Assembly (NCBI GenBank): GCA_017619275.1
Contig: JAFZSR010000124.1
Location: 1 to 64,000 of the forward strand
Direction: 5' to 3'
DNA length: 64,000 bases
DNA from: Prevotella sp.
GTDB lineage: Bacteria; Bacteroidota; Bacteroidia; Bacteroidales; Bacteroidaceae
Program-made: the position numbers and the translations under genes
Part shown: one piece after another, positions 9,058 through 19,990 of the stretch
Layout of the letters: every line of letters begins with the position of its first letter
Position numbering within the stretch: position 1 is the stretch's first letter
Notes under the pieces: model-generated
Databases searched by the model: none
Seen by the model: only the letters and a program-made list of their open reading frames with translations
Told to the model about the DNA's origin: nothing

Positions 9058-9304
9058 TAAGTCGGCACCATGTTTTTTTGAGCATATCTTTTATGATTAT
9101 CCTCAATCACCCGATAGCGCCCCAAAAGGGCAATAATTCGCTAGCCCATAGCCCATGGTCGGGTGAGCCGCATATTTGCGGCTACTGTCTTCAGTCGGGC
9201 ATTGACCGGAGCTATATGCCTTTTGGCCTTGCAGGCCTTCTGTCGGACACATGCGGAAATTCATAATCTTTTTTCTTCCCACCAAAAGATTTTTTCAGAA
9301 AATT
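9058..9304. other. Intergenic stretch, no convincing gene
   Basis: Between the palindromic element and the promoter of the C10 peptidase gene. Short open frames exist on both strands (about 60 codons), neither with a ribosome-binding site or recognisable protein pattern. It holds a small hairpin GCCGCA/TGCGGC near 9170-9185. It may be the remnant of a repeated element. Confidence 0.4.
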
Positions 9305-9335
9305 TTTGTCATTTCGAAAGAAATGAGTAATTTTG
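9305..9335 (+). promoter_or_regulatory. Promoter of the C10 peptidase operon
   Basis: TTTG (9305-9308), 19 bp, TAATTTTG (9328-9335). The leader of about 75 nt contains a small hairpin (GCAGAAG 9351-9357 with CTTCTGC 9361-9367). Confidence 0.85.
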
Positions 9336-9414
9336 CAGACCTAAGCTCTGGCAGAAGAAGCTTCTGCTATGCAACAGAAAAACTATACAATCCAAAACCA
9401 TCTAATAAACTATT

Positions 9415-12400
9415 ATGAAACTTCCTCTACGACTCATGCTACTCACGGTAGCACTGATGCTGTTCACATTCAGCGCAAGGGCTGGCAGCATCACCGAAGA
9501 ACAAGCCAGGGCAAAAGCCTGGAATTTCCTGCAAACGCGACATCCATCGCCTGTTGGCAAGCGCCTTGCTGCGGCACGCACGCCAAACCTGCGAGCAACC
9601 ACAGGCCCCACCAATCCTGGGACACCGTCGCCGCTCTATGTGTTCAATGTGGGTGAGAACGACGGCTTTGTCATCGTTGCTGGCGACGACCGCGTTCGCT
9701 CCATCTTGGGCTATGCCGACAGCGGTTCCTTCGATGCCGACCTCGTGCCCGCAGCACTCAACGAGATTCTGGCCATCTATGCCCACCAGATTGACATGGC
9801 CGTGAATAGCGGTCTTACCGCTCCGACCGCATGGGCACAACACCGCGTCAGCGGAACCGTGGCCGACGTCGCTCCCCTGCTCTCCACTATCTGGGACCAG
9901 GGCGACCCCTACAATGCCTACTGCCCCACGCTCAACGACCAGACGGCACTCACTGGCTGTGTGGCCACAGCCATGGCACAGATAGCCAACTACTATAAAT
10001 ACCCCACCGGCCAGGTTCCCAGCCTCGCTGCCTACACATCGGCCACCAACAAAATAAATGTGTCGGCCTGGGGAGCCACCACTTTCGACTGGGACAACAT
10101 GCTCCCGAACTATTCTGGTTCCTACACCAATGCGCAGAAGACTGCCGTAGCCACTCTGATGCGTTACTGCGGCCAAGCAGCACAGATGGACTACGGCTTC
10201 ACCTCTGGAGCCTACAACGGCGACGCCCTTTACGCCTTCAAAGAGAAGCTGGGCTACAATGCTTACGCCGATTTCCGCAGTGCCGCCGACTATAGCACCG
10301 ACGGATGGGAGGACATTATATATAATGAGGTAAGCGCGGGACGACCCGTCTATTACTCCGCCCTCAACGGCGACGTGGGCTGCGACGTGGATGGCCATGC
10401 TTTCGTCATCGACGGCTACCGAGCCGACGGCAACTACTTCCACGTGAACTGGGGCTGGGGTGGCGCTTGCAATGGCTACTTCAACCTCTTCGCCCTCGAC
10501 GCCAATGCTCCCGAGAGTGCACCCACCGAGACTGGCTGGCACTACCAAATGCTGGCCATCATCGGCCTGACGCCCAACACTGGCGCACTCATACAGGATG
10601 CCAACGGCAACTGGCTCATCAGCAGCACCGACGACTGGAACGAACTATCCACGAACCTTGAAGCCTACAACGGAGGCTCCTTCAAACTCACCAAGAACAT
10701 CAGCGTCACCACGATGGTGGGAACAGAATGGATGCCCTTCAGCGGGACCTTCGACGGACAGGGACATGTGCTGAACGTCAACATTGAGAGTAACGGATGG
10801 GGTGCAGCACCTTTCAACTTCGTTACGGAAGGCACAACCATCAAGAACCTGAAGACCCAGGGAACCGTTACTTGCTCCGTACTTCATGCTTCGGGCTTGA
10901 TAGGAGGTCCAGCGAACGATGACGAATTTCCGCTTGCCATCATCAATTGCGAAGTGGCAGTGCAGGTTAATGGAAGCATACACGCAGGAGGCTTCATCGG
11001 ACATGCCATGAACATGAACCCCACATTCACCGATTGCATCTTCTCTGGCAGTATCAACGGATGCAACTACCATGGCTGCTTCGTTGGCTGGAAAGAATGG
11101 GATAGTTATCCTGTTTATGTCAATTGTCTTTCCATACCCACATACATTGAGGGAGAATCATCTTATGACTTCTCACACCCCGGCATGGGCGAAGAAAATC
11201 AAGCCACCCTCACCAACTGCTATTTCAACAACGCTGCCGGGTTCAACTTCCCACAAGGAACAGAAGCCACGCCGGCACAACTTGCCAACGGCTTTGTGGC
11301 CCATGCCCTTCAGCATGGCTCACGCCAATGGACCACAAATCAGGTGTGGGGCCAGCAGATTGGCACCGATGCCATGCCGGTGCTCACCAACGACGCCAGC
11401 AAGATGGTGTATAAGGTATCGTTCTCCTTGTATGGCCAAGTGGTGAAGACCGTTTTCACCAATGGCACTCTCGGCGACGCCATGCCAACTGCTGAAGAGT
11501 TTGGACTGACCAACGCCGTCTTCACCTATAATGGCTCGCCCTTCACTGGCACTACACCCATCAGCAACGACATCACCGTCATCGTGACAGGAACAGCAAC
11601 CTATACGCTGACGCTCAACTCACCAGCACATGGCACCATCACCGTCAACAACAACGTCTGCATACCTGGCACACTGAAGAAAATCACAGCCTTCCCAAAC
11701 AGCGGCTACGTGGTGAGTACCATCAAGGTGACCGATACCAACAACAAAGCACTTCCGATAACGCAGGTCAGCAACAATGCCAGCGAGTATGTGTTCGTAT
11801 TCCCCAAGTCGAGTGTCACTGTGACAGCACAATTCACGGCAGAAGCAGCCGAGGACACACGCTTCATCAATGGAGGACTGACGTTGCCCATGGGTAACGA
11901 CCAGCCATGGACGGCCGACACCTGGACCATTTGGAGCAATGAATACCAGCCTACCCTTGGTACACCGCCCGCCGACGCGCTGGGACACCAGTGGTATGAG
12001 GAGAACTATATGCTGACCAACAGTGACGATGATATGCAGCCCAACGGACGCCCCATTATATGGGAGAACCATACGGCCCCCTTCGGTAGAGATCGCAACT
12101 ACGACTACAACAAAGCCTGTGGCGGAGATGGCGGACCCACCAATTTCTATTTCCGACGCATCTTCACCTTCAACACAGAGACTGTACCGGAGAAACTCTT
12201 CCTGACGTGCAACTTCGACGACGCGCCAGTACAATTATTTATCAACGGCACATTAGTATATAACGACCAACGCCAAAACGCGGACAGCTATTGCAAGGAA
12301 CTGACACCCGCACAAATGGCGCTCATACATACTGACGGCACACCCAACGTGCTGGCGGCACGTGGCTCACAAGGCGGCGGCGACTACTATCTTGACTGCG

Positions 12401-15400
12401 GACTCTACGATCCCACGGCCCTCAGCTATGAGGTGACGAGCCAAAATACTGTCCGAGTGCTACCCAACCACTTCTTTACGGGCGATATCGTCATACCTGA
12501 GACGGTGACCTACAACGGTGTGACCTACACCGTAACGGAATTGCCCGACGAAGTCACCAACGATTGCCCCTACATGACCTCCATGAGCATCCCCCGCACG
12601 ATAACCAGCTTGGGTACCGAGGTGTTTGGTAACGACAACAGCCTTCAGTATGTAAAGAGCTATATTCCCATCTATCAAATCTATTCGGAGAATGTCCTGA
12701 TAGCTGCGCCTTTGGAGGCTACCGAGTTTGAGGTAGCTGAGGGTTGTCAAAGGATATGGAACAACGCCTTTAAATTCACCGATAAGCTGCAGACACTCAC
12801 CCTGCCGCGCTCGCTGGCCGAAATCTGCGAGAAAGTCTTCGTGGGCTGCACCGCCCTCAAGGATATTTATTCGTATGCCCTCCCCGTGCCCCAAACTGAG
12901 GGGAACGCCTTTGAAGGCATCGACAAGTCGAAGATTACCGTCCATGTTTATGCCTCTGCCCTCGACAGCTACAAAGAGTCATGGGGCGAGGAGTTCCAGT
13001 ATGTCACCATGCCCGACCCACAGCCCGTTACTCTCACCATCAACGTGGCAGAAAGCGGCACGCTCCGCTCGCTCATCGAGAATGCCGCGGCTCAAACGAG
13101 TAGCACCATTTACGACGTGGTGGGCATCACCGTCACTGGCACCATCAACCAGGACGACCTGTCGACACTCTCACAGATGTGTACCGGCATATACCGCCTC
13201 GCCGCCATCGACCTCAGCGGAGCTTCCATCGATGACAATTACATTGGCTATGGTAGGTTCCGCGACCGAGAGAAACTCACTTCTATCATCCTTCCCGAAA
13301 CGTTGGAGTACATCGATGAAAGTGCCTTCGACGGCTGTATTGGCCTGACCGCTATACACATTCCGGCCTCAGTGGTGCGTATGCACTCCTACGTTTTCGA
13401 CAACTGTCCCAGCCTTGTCACCGTGACCGGTTGCGAGGGATTGACTGACCCCTACGCATGGGAGGATTGGTACGTATTCGGCTGGAAGCCCAACATCGAA
13501 GGCGATGTATTTGGCGGCACCACCTTCCTCTCTTTAGACAAGGATGCCACCGGCGAATATGAGGTACCGGCGGGCATCAAGGTCATCGTGGGCGGTGCTA
13601 TGCACGAACGCAACATCACTTCCGTCATCATCCCCGCCTCGGTCACCGACTTGGGCAACGACGTGTTCCGTGGCTGCCATCAACTGAAAGACTTCTTCGT
13701 CTATGCCGCCACACCGCCCGTCTGCCACGAAGGCTCCATGGAGTACGACTACGACAAGAGCCAAGCTACGCTCCATGTGCCCGCCGCGGCAGTGGAAGAC
13801 TACCAGAACGCCGAAGAGTGGTGCGAGTTCGGACAGATTGTGGCTATGGCCAGCTACGAACTGACGGTCAACGTGACGACGCCCGGCACCTTCGCCACGG
13901 CACTCGCCGCAGCCATGACCGACGCCAATATCACCACCGTGCAGGCCATCTCGAAGCTCACAGTAACAGGTACTCTCAACGATGCCGACAAAGAAGAACT
14001 GGCCACCATCGGCACGGAGAATGCCTTCATCGATATCCGCTCGGCCTATACCATCACGAGCGGCAGCCAGCTTATAGCCGTGGCTACCAGCGCTACCAGC
14101 CTTGAGTTTGACAACAGCCTCAGCACCATCCATAAATTTGCTTTTGCTGGATGTTCGCTGCTGACCGACATCATCTTTACCAACAACTTGATAGTGCCCT
14201 CGCTGCCCGCCAATGCCTTTGGCGACGAAGACAAGACGAAAGTTACACTCCATGTGTACAAGTCTTATCTAGAGCGTTTCCAGAGAGTATGGGGCGATGA
14301 ATTCACCTACGTCACCATGGCCGACCCAGATAACCTTGTGCTACTCTTCACCGGCGAGCCACTCTATCTCTACAACGTTGATGCCGGACTCTATTTCTGC
14401 GCCGGCAACAGTTACGGCACGCAGGCTTCGCTGAGTGCCGACCCAATGGAGGTGACGCTTGAGGCAGCTCCCGGCGACAGCTATATCATCAAGACCCTCG
14501 GTGGCAGCGACGAGTTGTTTATGGAGGGCAACACCTGCTATGTAGATCGTAGCGGACGCAACTTCGACTACTACTGGGAGTTTTTGCCACAGAATGACGG
14601 CACCTTCCTCATCCGCATGGCAGCTAGCAACACCCTCGGTGCTACGCCACAGAACTATCCCGACAAGTACTTCGGACGCAACGACCTGGGTGGAACTTGG
14701 CTCACGCACATGGTTGACATCAACGACGCCAACGCGCAGATACGCTGGCAGATTGTCTATCTCAACGAAATTCAAAACATTGAATTGGCTGAGGCCGACT
14801 ATGCCGCCCTCTGCGCCATCAGCGAGACGCTGGGCGGCGACGAGTGGACTAAGAAGTGGGACACCACTACACGAAAAGTGTCGAAGAACGCCTGGAGCGG
14901 CGTGGCCGTCAACGACGATGGTCATGTCACAGCCATCAACCTGGACAGCAACAACCTCAGCGGCGACATCAGCACGCTAACGCTCTACGGACTCACGGCA
15001 TTGAAGAGCTTGAACCTGAGCAACAACGCACTGACGGGCAACATCGAGCCCCTCGTGGCATCGTTGCCCGCAGGATGCAAGCTCAACGTGGAGGGACAAG
15101 ACCTTGGCCACGTGGGCGAGTTCACGCTCTACGAGCTGTGCCGCTACGGCGGACTACCCAGCATAGCCTATTGGCAGAGCGCGAACGCCATGCTGGCACA
15201 GACGCTCATCGGCGTGAACGGCGTATGCCAGTTCTACCACGAGGGCACCAACGGAGGCCACTACTGGGACTGCTATATTTATTCCGACGGGAACACAACG
15301 AACAACTTCAAGTTCTACTGGCCGTCGCCAGTCACAGTAAGATGTCTCCAACCCCACCGCTTCACCTTCACCTACCGCTATGACATGGGCGACGCCAACA

Positions 15401-16053
15401 TGGACGACAAGCTCGACCTGCTCGACCTGCAGACCACGCTCAACTATTCGAATGGCCAGCAGTGGGGACTCTTCAACCACTATGCCGCCGACACCTACGG
15501 ACCTGACGACGACATCAACGTGCAGGACATCGTTTCGACGGTAAACATCCTGCTGGCACAAGAGGAATCGGCAGGAGCGCGGTCGCTACAAATCGTAAAT
15601 CGCCAATCCATCGAGGCTTGCGTGAGTGTGGAGAATGGTGAGCTTGTGCTCTACACCACCCATCCGGTGGCAGCTCTTGACCTGCGCCTGACAGGCATCC
15701 AGCCCGGTAGCATCCACTGGAACGTCGAAGGCCTGGGCTTCTCCACCGCCTCGACAAGCCAAGCCAGCGGCACACACGCTATCGTCTACTCGCTGCAACC
15801 GCGCGAACTGGATGAAGGCCGCACCGTGCTGGCCACCTTCGACGCTCACCTCGCTCCATGCCTCACAGCCGCCGTGCTCAGCAACAGCAAGGCCCAGCCT
15901 ATCAGCGTAGGCTGCAACGTGCCCACAGGCATCAACGACAATAACCGTGAAACAATAACCAACAACCATTATTTCGACCTGCAGGGAAGAAGCGTCATGC
16001 ATCCGCAGAAGGGCCTGTACATTGAGAATGGCAAAAAGGTTGTGATAAAGTAA
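9415..16053 (+). CDS. Giant secreted C10-family cysteine peptidase with LRR, dockerin-like and C-terminal sorting regions
   Basis: A 2212-residue protein. Signal peptide to about residue 24; SpeB-type propeptide (about 25-130, with YVFNVGENDGFVIVAGDD); C10 (streptopain) catalytic domain (about 150-385) with Cys182 in TGCVATAMAQ, His328 in DGHAFVIDGY and the NWGWGG motif. Then come a GLUG-like beta region, a bacterial-repeat domain, BspA-type LRR_5 repeats (about 1000-1620) and plant-type LRRs (LDSNNLSGDIS, about 1840-1900). A dockerin-type repeat pair lies near 1990-2050: DANMDDKLDLLD is canonical, the second loop (DTYGPDDDINVQD) has one extra residue. The end (YFDLQGR...GLYIENGKKVVIK) resembles Bacteroidetes type IX sorting tails. 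First gene of a four-gene operon. Confidence 0.85.
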   Translation: MKLPLRLMLLTVALMLFTFSARAGSITEEQARAKAWNFLQTRHPSPVGKRLAAARTPNLRATTGPTNPGTPSPLYVFNVGENDGFVIVAGDDRVRSILGYADSGSFDADLVPAALNEILAIYAHQIDMAVNSGLTAPTAWAQHRVSGTVADVAPLLSTIWDQGDPYNAYCPTLNDQTALTGCVATAMAQIANYYKYPTGQVPSLAAYTSATNKINVSAWGATTFDWDNMLPNYSGSYTNAQKTAVATLMRYCGQAAQMDYGFTSGAYNGDALYAFKEKLGYNAYADFRSAADYSTDGWEDIIYNEVSAGRPVYYSALNGDVGCDVDGHAFVIDGYRADGNYFHVNWGWGGACNGYFNLFALDANAPESAPTETGWHYQMLAIIGLTPNTGALIQDANGNWLISSTDDWNELSTNLEAYNGGSFKLTKNISVTTMVGTEWMPFSGTFDGQGHVLNVNIESNGWGAAPFNFVTEGTTIKNLKTQGTVTCSVLHASGLIGGPANDDEFPLAIINCEVAVQVNGSIHAGGFIGHAMNMNPTFTDCIFSGSINGCNYHGCFVGWKEWDSYPVYVNCLSIPTYIEGESSYDFSHPGMGEENQATLTNCYFNNAAGFNFPQGTEATPAQLANGFVAHALQHGSRQWTTNQVWGQQIGTDAMPVLTNDASKMVYKVSFSLYGQVVKTVFTNGTLGDAMPTAEEFGLTNAVFTYNGSPFTGTTPISNDITVIVTGTATYTLTLNSPAHGTITVNNNVCIPGTLKKITAFPNSGYVVSTIKVTDTNNKALPITQVSNNASEYVFVFPKSSVTVTAQFTAEAAEDTRFINGGLTLPMGNDQPWTADTWTIWSNEYQPTLGTPPADALGHQWYEENYMLTNSDDDMQPNGRPIIWENHTAPFGRDRNYDYNKACGGDGGPTNFYFRRIFTFNTETVPEKLFLTCNFDDAPVQLFINGTLVYNDQRQNADSYCKELTPAQMALIHTDGTPNVLAARGSQGGGDYYLDCGLYDPTALSYEVTSQNTVRVLPNHFFTGDIVIPETVTYNGVTYTVTELPDEVTNDCPYMTSMSIPRTITSLGTEVFGNDNSLQYVKSYIPIYQIYSENVLIAAPLEATEFEVAEGCQRIWNNAFKFTDKLQTLTLPRSLAEICEKVFVGCTALKDIYSYALPVPQTEGNAFEGIDKSKITVHVYASALDSYKESWGEEFQYVTMPDPQPVTLTINVAESGTLRSLIENAAAQTSSTIYDVVGITVTGTINQDDLSTLSQMCTGIYRLAAIDLSGASIDDNYIGYGRFRDREKLTSIILPETLEYIDESAFDGCIGLTAIHIPASVVRMHSYVFDNCPSLVTVTGCEGLTDPYAWEDWYVFGWKPNIEGDVFGGTTFLSLDKDATGEYEVPAGIKVIVGGAMHERNITSVIIPASVTDLGNDVFRGCHQLKDFFVYAATPPVCHEGSMEYDYDKSQATLHVPAAAVEDYQNAEEWCEFGQIVAMASYELTVNVTTPGTFATALAAAMTDANITTVQAISKLTVTGTLNDADKEELATIGTENAFIDIRSAYTITSGSQLIAVATSATSLEFDNSLSTIHKFAFAGCSLLTDIIFTNNLIVPSLPANAFGDEDKTKVTLHVYKSYLERFQRVWGDEFTYVTMADPDNLVLLFTGEPLYLYNVDAGLYFCAGNSYGTQASLSADPMEVTLEAAPGDSYIIKTLGGSDELFMEGNTCYVDRSGRNFDYYWEFLPQNDGTFLIRMAASNTLGATPQNYPDKYFGRNDLGGTWLTHMVDINDANAQIRWQIVYLNEIQNIELAEADYAALCAISETLGGDEWTKKWDTTTRKVSKNAWSGVAVNDDGHVTAINLDSNNLSGDISTLTLYGLTALKSLNLSNNALTGNIEPLVASLPAGCKLNVEGQDLGHVGEFTLYELCRYGGLPSIAYWQSANAMLAQTLIGVNGVCQFYHEGTNGGHYWDCYIYSDGNTTNNFKFYWPSPVTVRCLQPHRFTFTYRYDMGDANMDDKLDLLDLQTTLNYSNGQQWGLFNHYAADTYGPDDDINVQDIVSTVNILLAQEESAGARSLQIVNRQSIEACVSVENGELVLYTTHPVAALDLRLTGIQPGSIHWNVEGLGFSTASTSQASGTHAIVYSLQPRELDEGRTVLATFDAHLAPCLTAAVLSNSKAQPISVGCNVPTGINDNNRETITNNHYFDLQGRSVMHPQKGLYIENGKKVVIK

Positions 16054-16069
16054 AAATTGAAAATACAAA

Positions 16070-19000
16070 ATGAAATATCGTATGAAAAAGACATTATTGA
16101 TGTTCGTGGCGCTGCTGCTCCCTGCCCTGGGAGCACTGGCCCAAAACACCATCACGATAGGCAAGGCCGAGATGGAGTATCTGTCCCTGGGGCAGACGGT
16201 GAGCCTGCCCGTGACCATGGACAATGCCGATGACATCGTGGCCGTTGAACTAATGGTGAAGCTGCCGCGGGGTGGCAGCCTCAACGCTGACGGTTGCCAG
16301 ATGGTCGCCGCCCGCGCCGACGGCCACCAAATGAGCGCTGTCTGCATCGACGGAAACAATAATATATATAAGGTGACGGCCTTCTCGGCACAAAACCGAC
16401 CTTTCAAAGGCAACAGCGGCCAGCTGATGACCCTCGACGTAGTGACCTCATCCGAATGGATAGACGGCCGCACCTACGCAGTCACCGTTAGCAAAGCCCT
16501 GCTCTGCAAGAGCAATGGCGACAACGTGTGCACTGGATATACCAACGGAAGCATCATCATTCCCAACACGCCTCATGCCAACATCACGTTCGATGTCACC
16601 GGCATCGTCACCACTGTGAAGAAGGGCACTGAGGGCATCTACAACCTGCAAATCACCAACACGGGTACGACCAGCACGGGTACCATCACCATGCAGCTGC
16701 CCGAGTGGATGAGCCTGCAGGGTGCACTCATGCCCATTGCGGCCGGCGAGACTGCCACCGCCGTTATCGCTATGGCGCCCGACGGCGAGGCCAACACCCG
16801 CTACGACGGATACATCGGCGTGAACATCGAAAACGGCAACAACCAAGTTCTGCCCTACAATGTGACCATCGTCTCCGACGAGAAAGGAACCGTCGTCTTC
16901 ACCGTATGCGACGAATATACCTACTACGACGAAACAGCTCCAAAGGTGCAGAAAGCCACTATTGAAATGCGCAACAGCCTGACTGGCGAGGTGATGGCCA
17001 CCCTCAACACCGGCACCACCGGCACCGCCCAGACCACACAGGTGGAAGGATGGTATGAGTTCACCGTGACCGCCGAAGGCCACGAGACCTATACCAACAA
17101 CATCCTCATCTATCCTGGACAGACCATAGACCGAACCGTGAATCTGAGCCTCGGCGACGGCATCAACATCGAGTACCAGGTGGTAGAGACAGAAGAGGGC
17201 GACGGCTACGTCATCGTGACCGAGACCACTCTGGAAGTGGCCGTTCCCGCCCCGCAGGTGACCATCTCAGCCCCCGGCCGCGTGAAGATGAGCGACGTGG
17301 CTATGGGTGACCATGTTGACGTGCAAGTGACGCTCACCAACCGCGGACTCATCAAGGCCCACGACGTTACGCTCACAGTGCCTGAGATTGAAGGCTTCAG
17401 CTGGCAGGCTTTGACACCCATCGTCTTCGACCTGCGCCCGCAGGAGACCAGCTTTATAACTATCCGCTACACCCGCGTGGCGGAAGGCGAGGGCTGCACC
17501 GTAGAATGGCGTGCCACCTACACCTGGAAGTGTGGCGATGAGCCGAAATGGCGCGACTGCAAGGCATACACCTCCATAGGCACCAACTGCATGCCTTGTC
17601 TACCCGCCAACAGCACCGTGGTGACGGTGCTGGAGGACGAGGACGTCATCGTGACCGTGAAGATGCAGTTCGGACAGCTGCTCACCCTCACCCGCCAAGC
17701 GTTCGAGGGAACGCTCACCATCGAGAACGGCAGCGAAAAGGCCATGGACGACATCGTGCTCAACCTCACCGAGACCATGCCCGACGGCACACTGGCTACC
17801 GACCACGAGTTCGACATCAGCTACACCGAACTGACGGGCTTCAGCGGCGGCATGACTGGCCCCTGGACCTTGCAGTCAGGAAAGACGGGCGTGCTCAAGG
17901 TGAAATTCATCCCCACCAAGTATGCCGCACCCATTGCTGCCATCGACTACGTGTTTGGCGGAAGCCTCACCTTCTCGGTCGACGGCAAGGAGCGCCACGC
18001 CGACCTGACCGAGCAAATCATGACCGTGAAACCCACGCCAGAGCTGAACTTGGACTACTTCATGCAGCGCGACGTGATTGCCGACGATGCCATCACGAAG
18101 GATGTGGTGGAGCCATCGGAAGAGGCTGAGTTTGCCGTGCTCATCAGCAACGTGGGCTATGGCGATGCCGAGAACCTGCGCATGGTGACGGCACAGCCTG
18201 AAATGGTGGATAATGAGGAAAGCCTCTTCCTGCAGTACAGCATCACTTCGTCGCAGCTCAACGGGCAGGAGAAATCGCTTGCCCTGGGCAAGAGCGTCAC
18301 CACCGACTTCGGCACGTTGGCCGCCCATGGACATGCCTACGCTCAATGGTGGATGACATCGAGCCTGCTGGGTCATTTCATCGACTACGACATCAGCTAC
18401 ACCCAGCTCACCATGAGCCAGAACCCCCATCTCTCGCTGCTTGGCGAAGTGCGCATCCACGAGCTGATACGCAGCATCGAGGTGGAGGGGAACAGCAATG
18501 CCAACTACGCATGGGCCGTTAACGACGAGGAGGACGCTGCCAACCTGCCCGACGCACTCTATCTCAACGATGGCACCACGCAGCCCATCGCCAGGGGCGA
18601 GGCCTCGGTACAAGGAGTTTCTTCCTTCGAGTACACGCTCACCCTCACTGCCAACGCCAACGGCTGGACTTACGCCAAGGTGGCCGACCCCACGGAAGGC
18701 CAAGCCACCATCAGCGAGGTGATACGCGACGACGGAACAGTGCTCCCACTGCGCAACATCTGGCAGACGTGGGCCACCCTACCCGACCATAAACGAGCCA
18801 CACACGAAGACCTCATCCATATCATCGACAACTGCTCGAGCGGCAGCAACACCTACACGCTGCGCTTCACGCCCAAGCCTGCCGCCACGCTCAACATCAT
18901 TTCGGTGAAGCTGAACGGCGAAAACACCTCGGGCGACGTGAGCGTGCATAATGCCGAGGTACAGTCGGTAGAAGTGAACTTCACCGCCGACATACAGGAG

Positions 19001-19972
19001 CTGCTGCCCAAGGCACTCAGCCTGGTCAACCAGGGTGAAGTGGTGGAGATGACCGACGTGACCTACAGCATCGACGGGAAGAAGCTTACCGTTGATTTGA
19101 GCAGCATTGCACACCACGACGGATTCTACTGCCTGACGGTGAACACTGCCCTCATCGTAGATGTCGACGGGCACGTGGGACTCACCGCCACACCTATCTC
19201 ATGGATTGAGCAGACCAACAAACCCGTGGAGCTGCGCCTGGCCTACAACTACGAGAATGCGGCCACTGTGAAGGTATTGGCCGAAGAATACCAAGGCGTA
19301 AAGACCACGTACGACACCCCGCAGACACCAGCTGAATCCTATAGGTATGGAACAACTCTCACCCTCCAGGTGATACCCGCCTACGGCTATGTATTCAACC
19401 GTTGGAGCATCGACGGCAACATCCTCTCTACCGAGACCACCTACGACTACTACCTCTCGGCCAGCAAGGAGCTGAAACTCTTCTTCGACCCTGAATCGTT
19501 CAACCTCACGGTGAGCAACATTATCGACGACGATGCTGAAGCTTCTGCTACCAGCGGCGGTACGGTCACAGGTGGCGGGTCTGGCTTCTATGAGTATGGC
19601 GAGGAGATTGTGCTGACGGCACAGCCCGAACGGTGTCATAGGTTTGTGGGATGGTACACCGATGGCCCTGCCGGCGCACGGCCAACAGCACCCAGACAAG
19701 CATCGGCCATCGACGGACTGACGCTACTATCAACCGACCTCACCTACACCTGGACCATGAGCGAAGCGTTGAGCCTCTATCCCGTATTCCATCGCCTGGG
19801 CGACGTGAACGGCGACAAGAAATTCACCATTGCCGACGTTGTGCTTGAAGCCAACTACATCAAGAACGGCTCTGCCGAGAACTTTGCGGCCGACGAAGCC
19901 GATGCCAACAACGATGGACAAATCACCATTGCCGATGTGGTGGAGATTGCCAATTCTGTAAAGACCAAATAA
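16070..19972 (+). CDS. Secreted 1300-aa protein with N-terminal cohesin-like and C-terminal dockerin-type domains
   Basis: Signal peptide (LLPALGALAQ, cleavage near residue 25). Residues about 26-165 have a cohesin-like beta pattern (TVSLPVTMDNADDIVAVELM...GNSGQLMTLDV). Several Ig-like, CARDB-type domains follow, then two InlB-like B-repeat segments near 1080-1230. The last 57 residues form a textbook type I dockerin: loops DVNGDKKFTIAD and DANNDGQITIAD, both with D-x-N-x-D and D at position 12. Unlike its two neighbours it lacks the NGKKV sorting tail. It begins 16 bp after the peptidase gene and ends 18 bp before the next, so all are co-transcribed. Two in-frame ATGs (16070, 16082) are possible starts. 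No enzyme domain was seen; an adhesion or scaffolding role is inferred. Confidence 0.75.
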   Translation: MKYRMKKTLLMFVALLLPALGALAQNTITIGKAEMEYLSLGQTVSLPVTMDNADDIVAVELMVKLPRGGSLNADGCQMVAARADGHQMSAVCIDGNNNIYKVTAFSAQNRPFKGNSGQLMTLDVVTSSEWIDGRTYAVTVSKALLCKSNGDNVCTGYTNGSIIIPNTPHANITFDVTGIVTTVKKGTEGIYNLQITNTGTTSTGTITMQLPEWMSLQGALMPIAAGETATAVIAMAPDGEANTRYDGYIGVNIENGNNQVLPYNVTIVSDEKGTVVFTVCDEYTYYDETAPKVQKATIEMRNSLTGEVMATLNTGTTGTAQTTQVEGWYEFTVTAEGHETYTNNILIYPGQTIDRTVNLSLGDGINIEYQVVETEEGDGYVIVTETTLEVAVPAPQVTISAPGRVKMSDVAMGDHVDVQVTLTNRGLIKAHDVTLTVPEIEGFSWQALTPIVFDLRPQETSFITIRYTRVAEGEGCTVEWRATYTWKCGDEPKWRDCKAYTSIGTNCMPCLPANSTVVTVLEDEDVIVTVKMQFGQLLTLTRQAFEGTLTIENGSEKAMDDIVLNLTETMPDGTLATDHEFDISYTELTGFSGGMTGPWTLQSGKTGVLKVKFIPTKYAAPIAAIDYVFGGSLTFSVDGKERHADLTEQIMTVKPTPELNLDYFMQRDVIADDAITKDVVEPSEEAEFAVLISNVGYGDAENLRMVTAQPEMVDNEESLFLQYSITSSQLNGQEKSLALGKSVTTDFGTLAAHGHAYAQWWMTSSLLGHFIDYDISYTQLTMSQNPHLSLLGEVRIHELIRSIEVEGNSNANYAWAVNDEEDAANLPDALYLNDGTTQPIARGEASVQGVSSFEYTLTLTANANGWTYAKVADPTEGQATISEVIRDDGTVLPLRNIWQTWATLPDHKRATHEDLIHIIDNCSSGSNTYTLRFTPKPAATLNIISVKLNGENTSGDVSVHNAEVQSVEVNFTADIQELLPKALSLVNQGEVVEMTDVTYSIDGKKLTVDLSSIAHHDGFYCLTVNTALIVDVDGHVGLTATPISWIEQTNKPVELRLAYNYENAATVKVLAEEYQGVKTTYDTPQTPAESYRYGTTLTLQVIPAYGYVFNRWSIDGNILSTETTYDYYLSASKELKLFFDPESFNLTVSNIIDDDAEASATSGGTVTGGGSGFYEYGEEIVLTAQPERCHRFVGWYTDGPAGARPTAPRQASAIDGLTLLSTDLTYTWTMSEALSLYPVFHRLGDVNGDKKFTIADVVLEANYIKNGSAENFAADEADANNDGQITIADVVEIANSVKTK

Positions 19973-19990
19973 CCAAGCCCTCAAAAGACA

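Noticed and set aside
9078..9285. Two overlapping small open frames on opposite strands
   Set aside because: No ribosome-binding site, promoter or recognisable protein pattern for either; treated as part of an unexplained intergenic segment.
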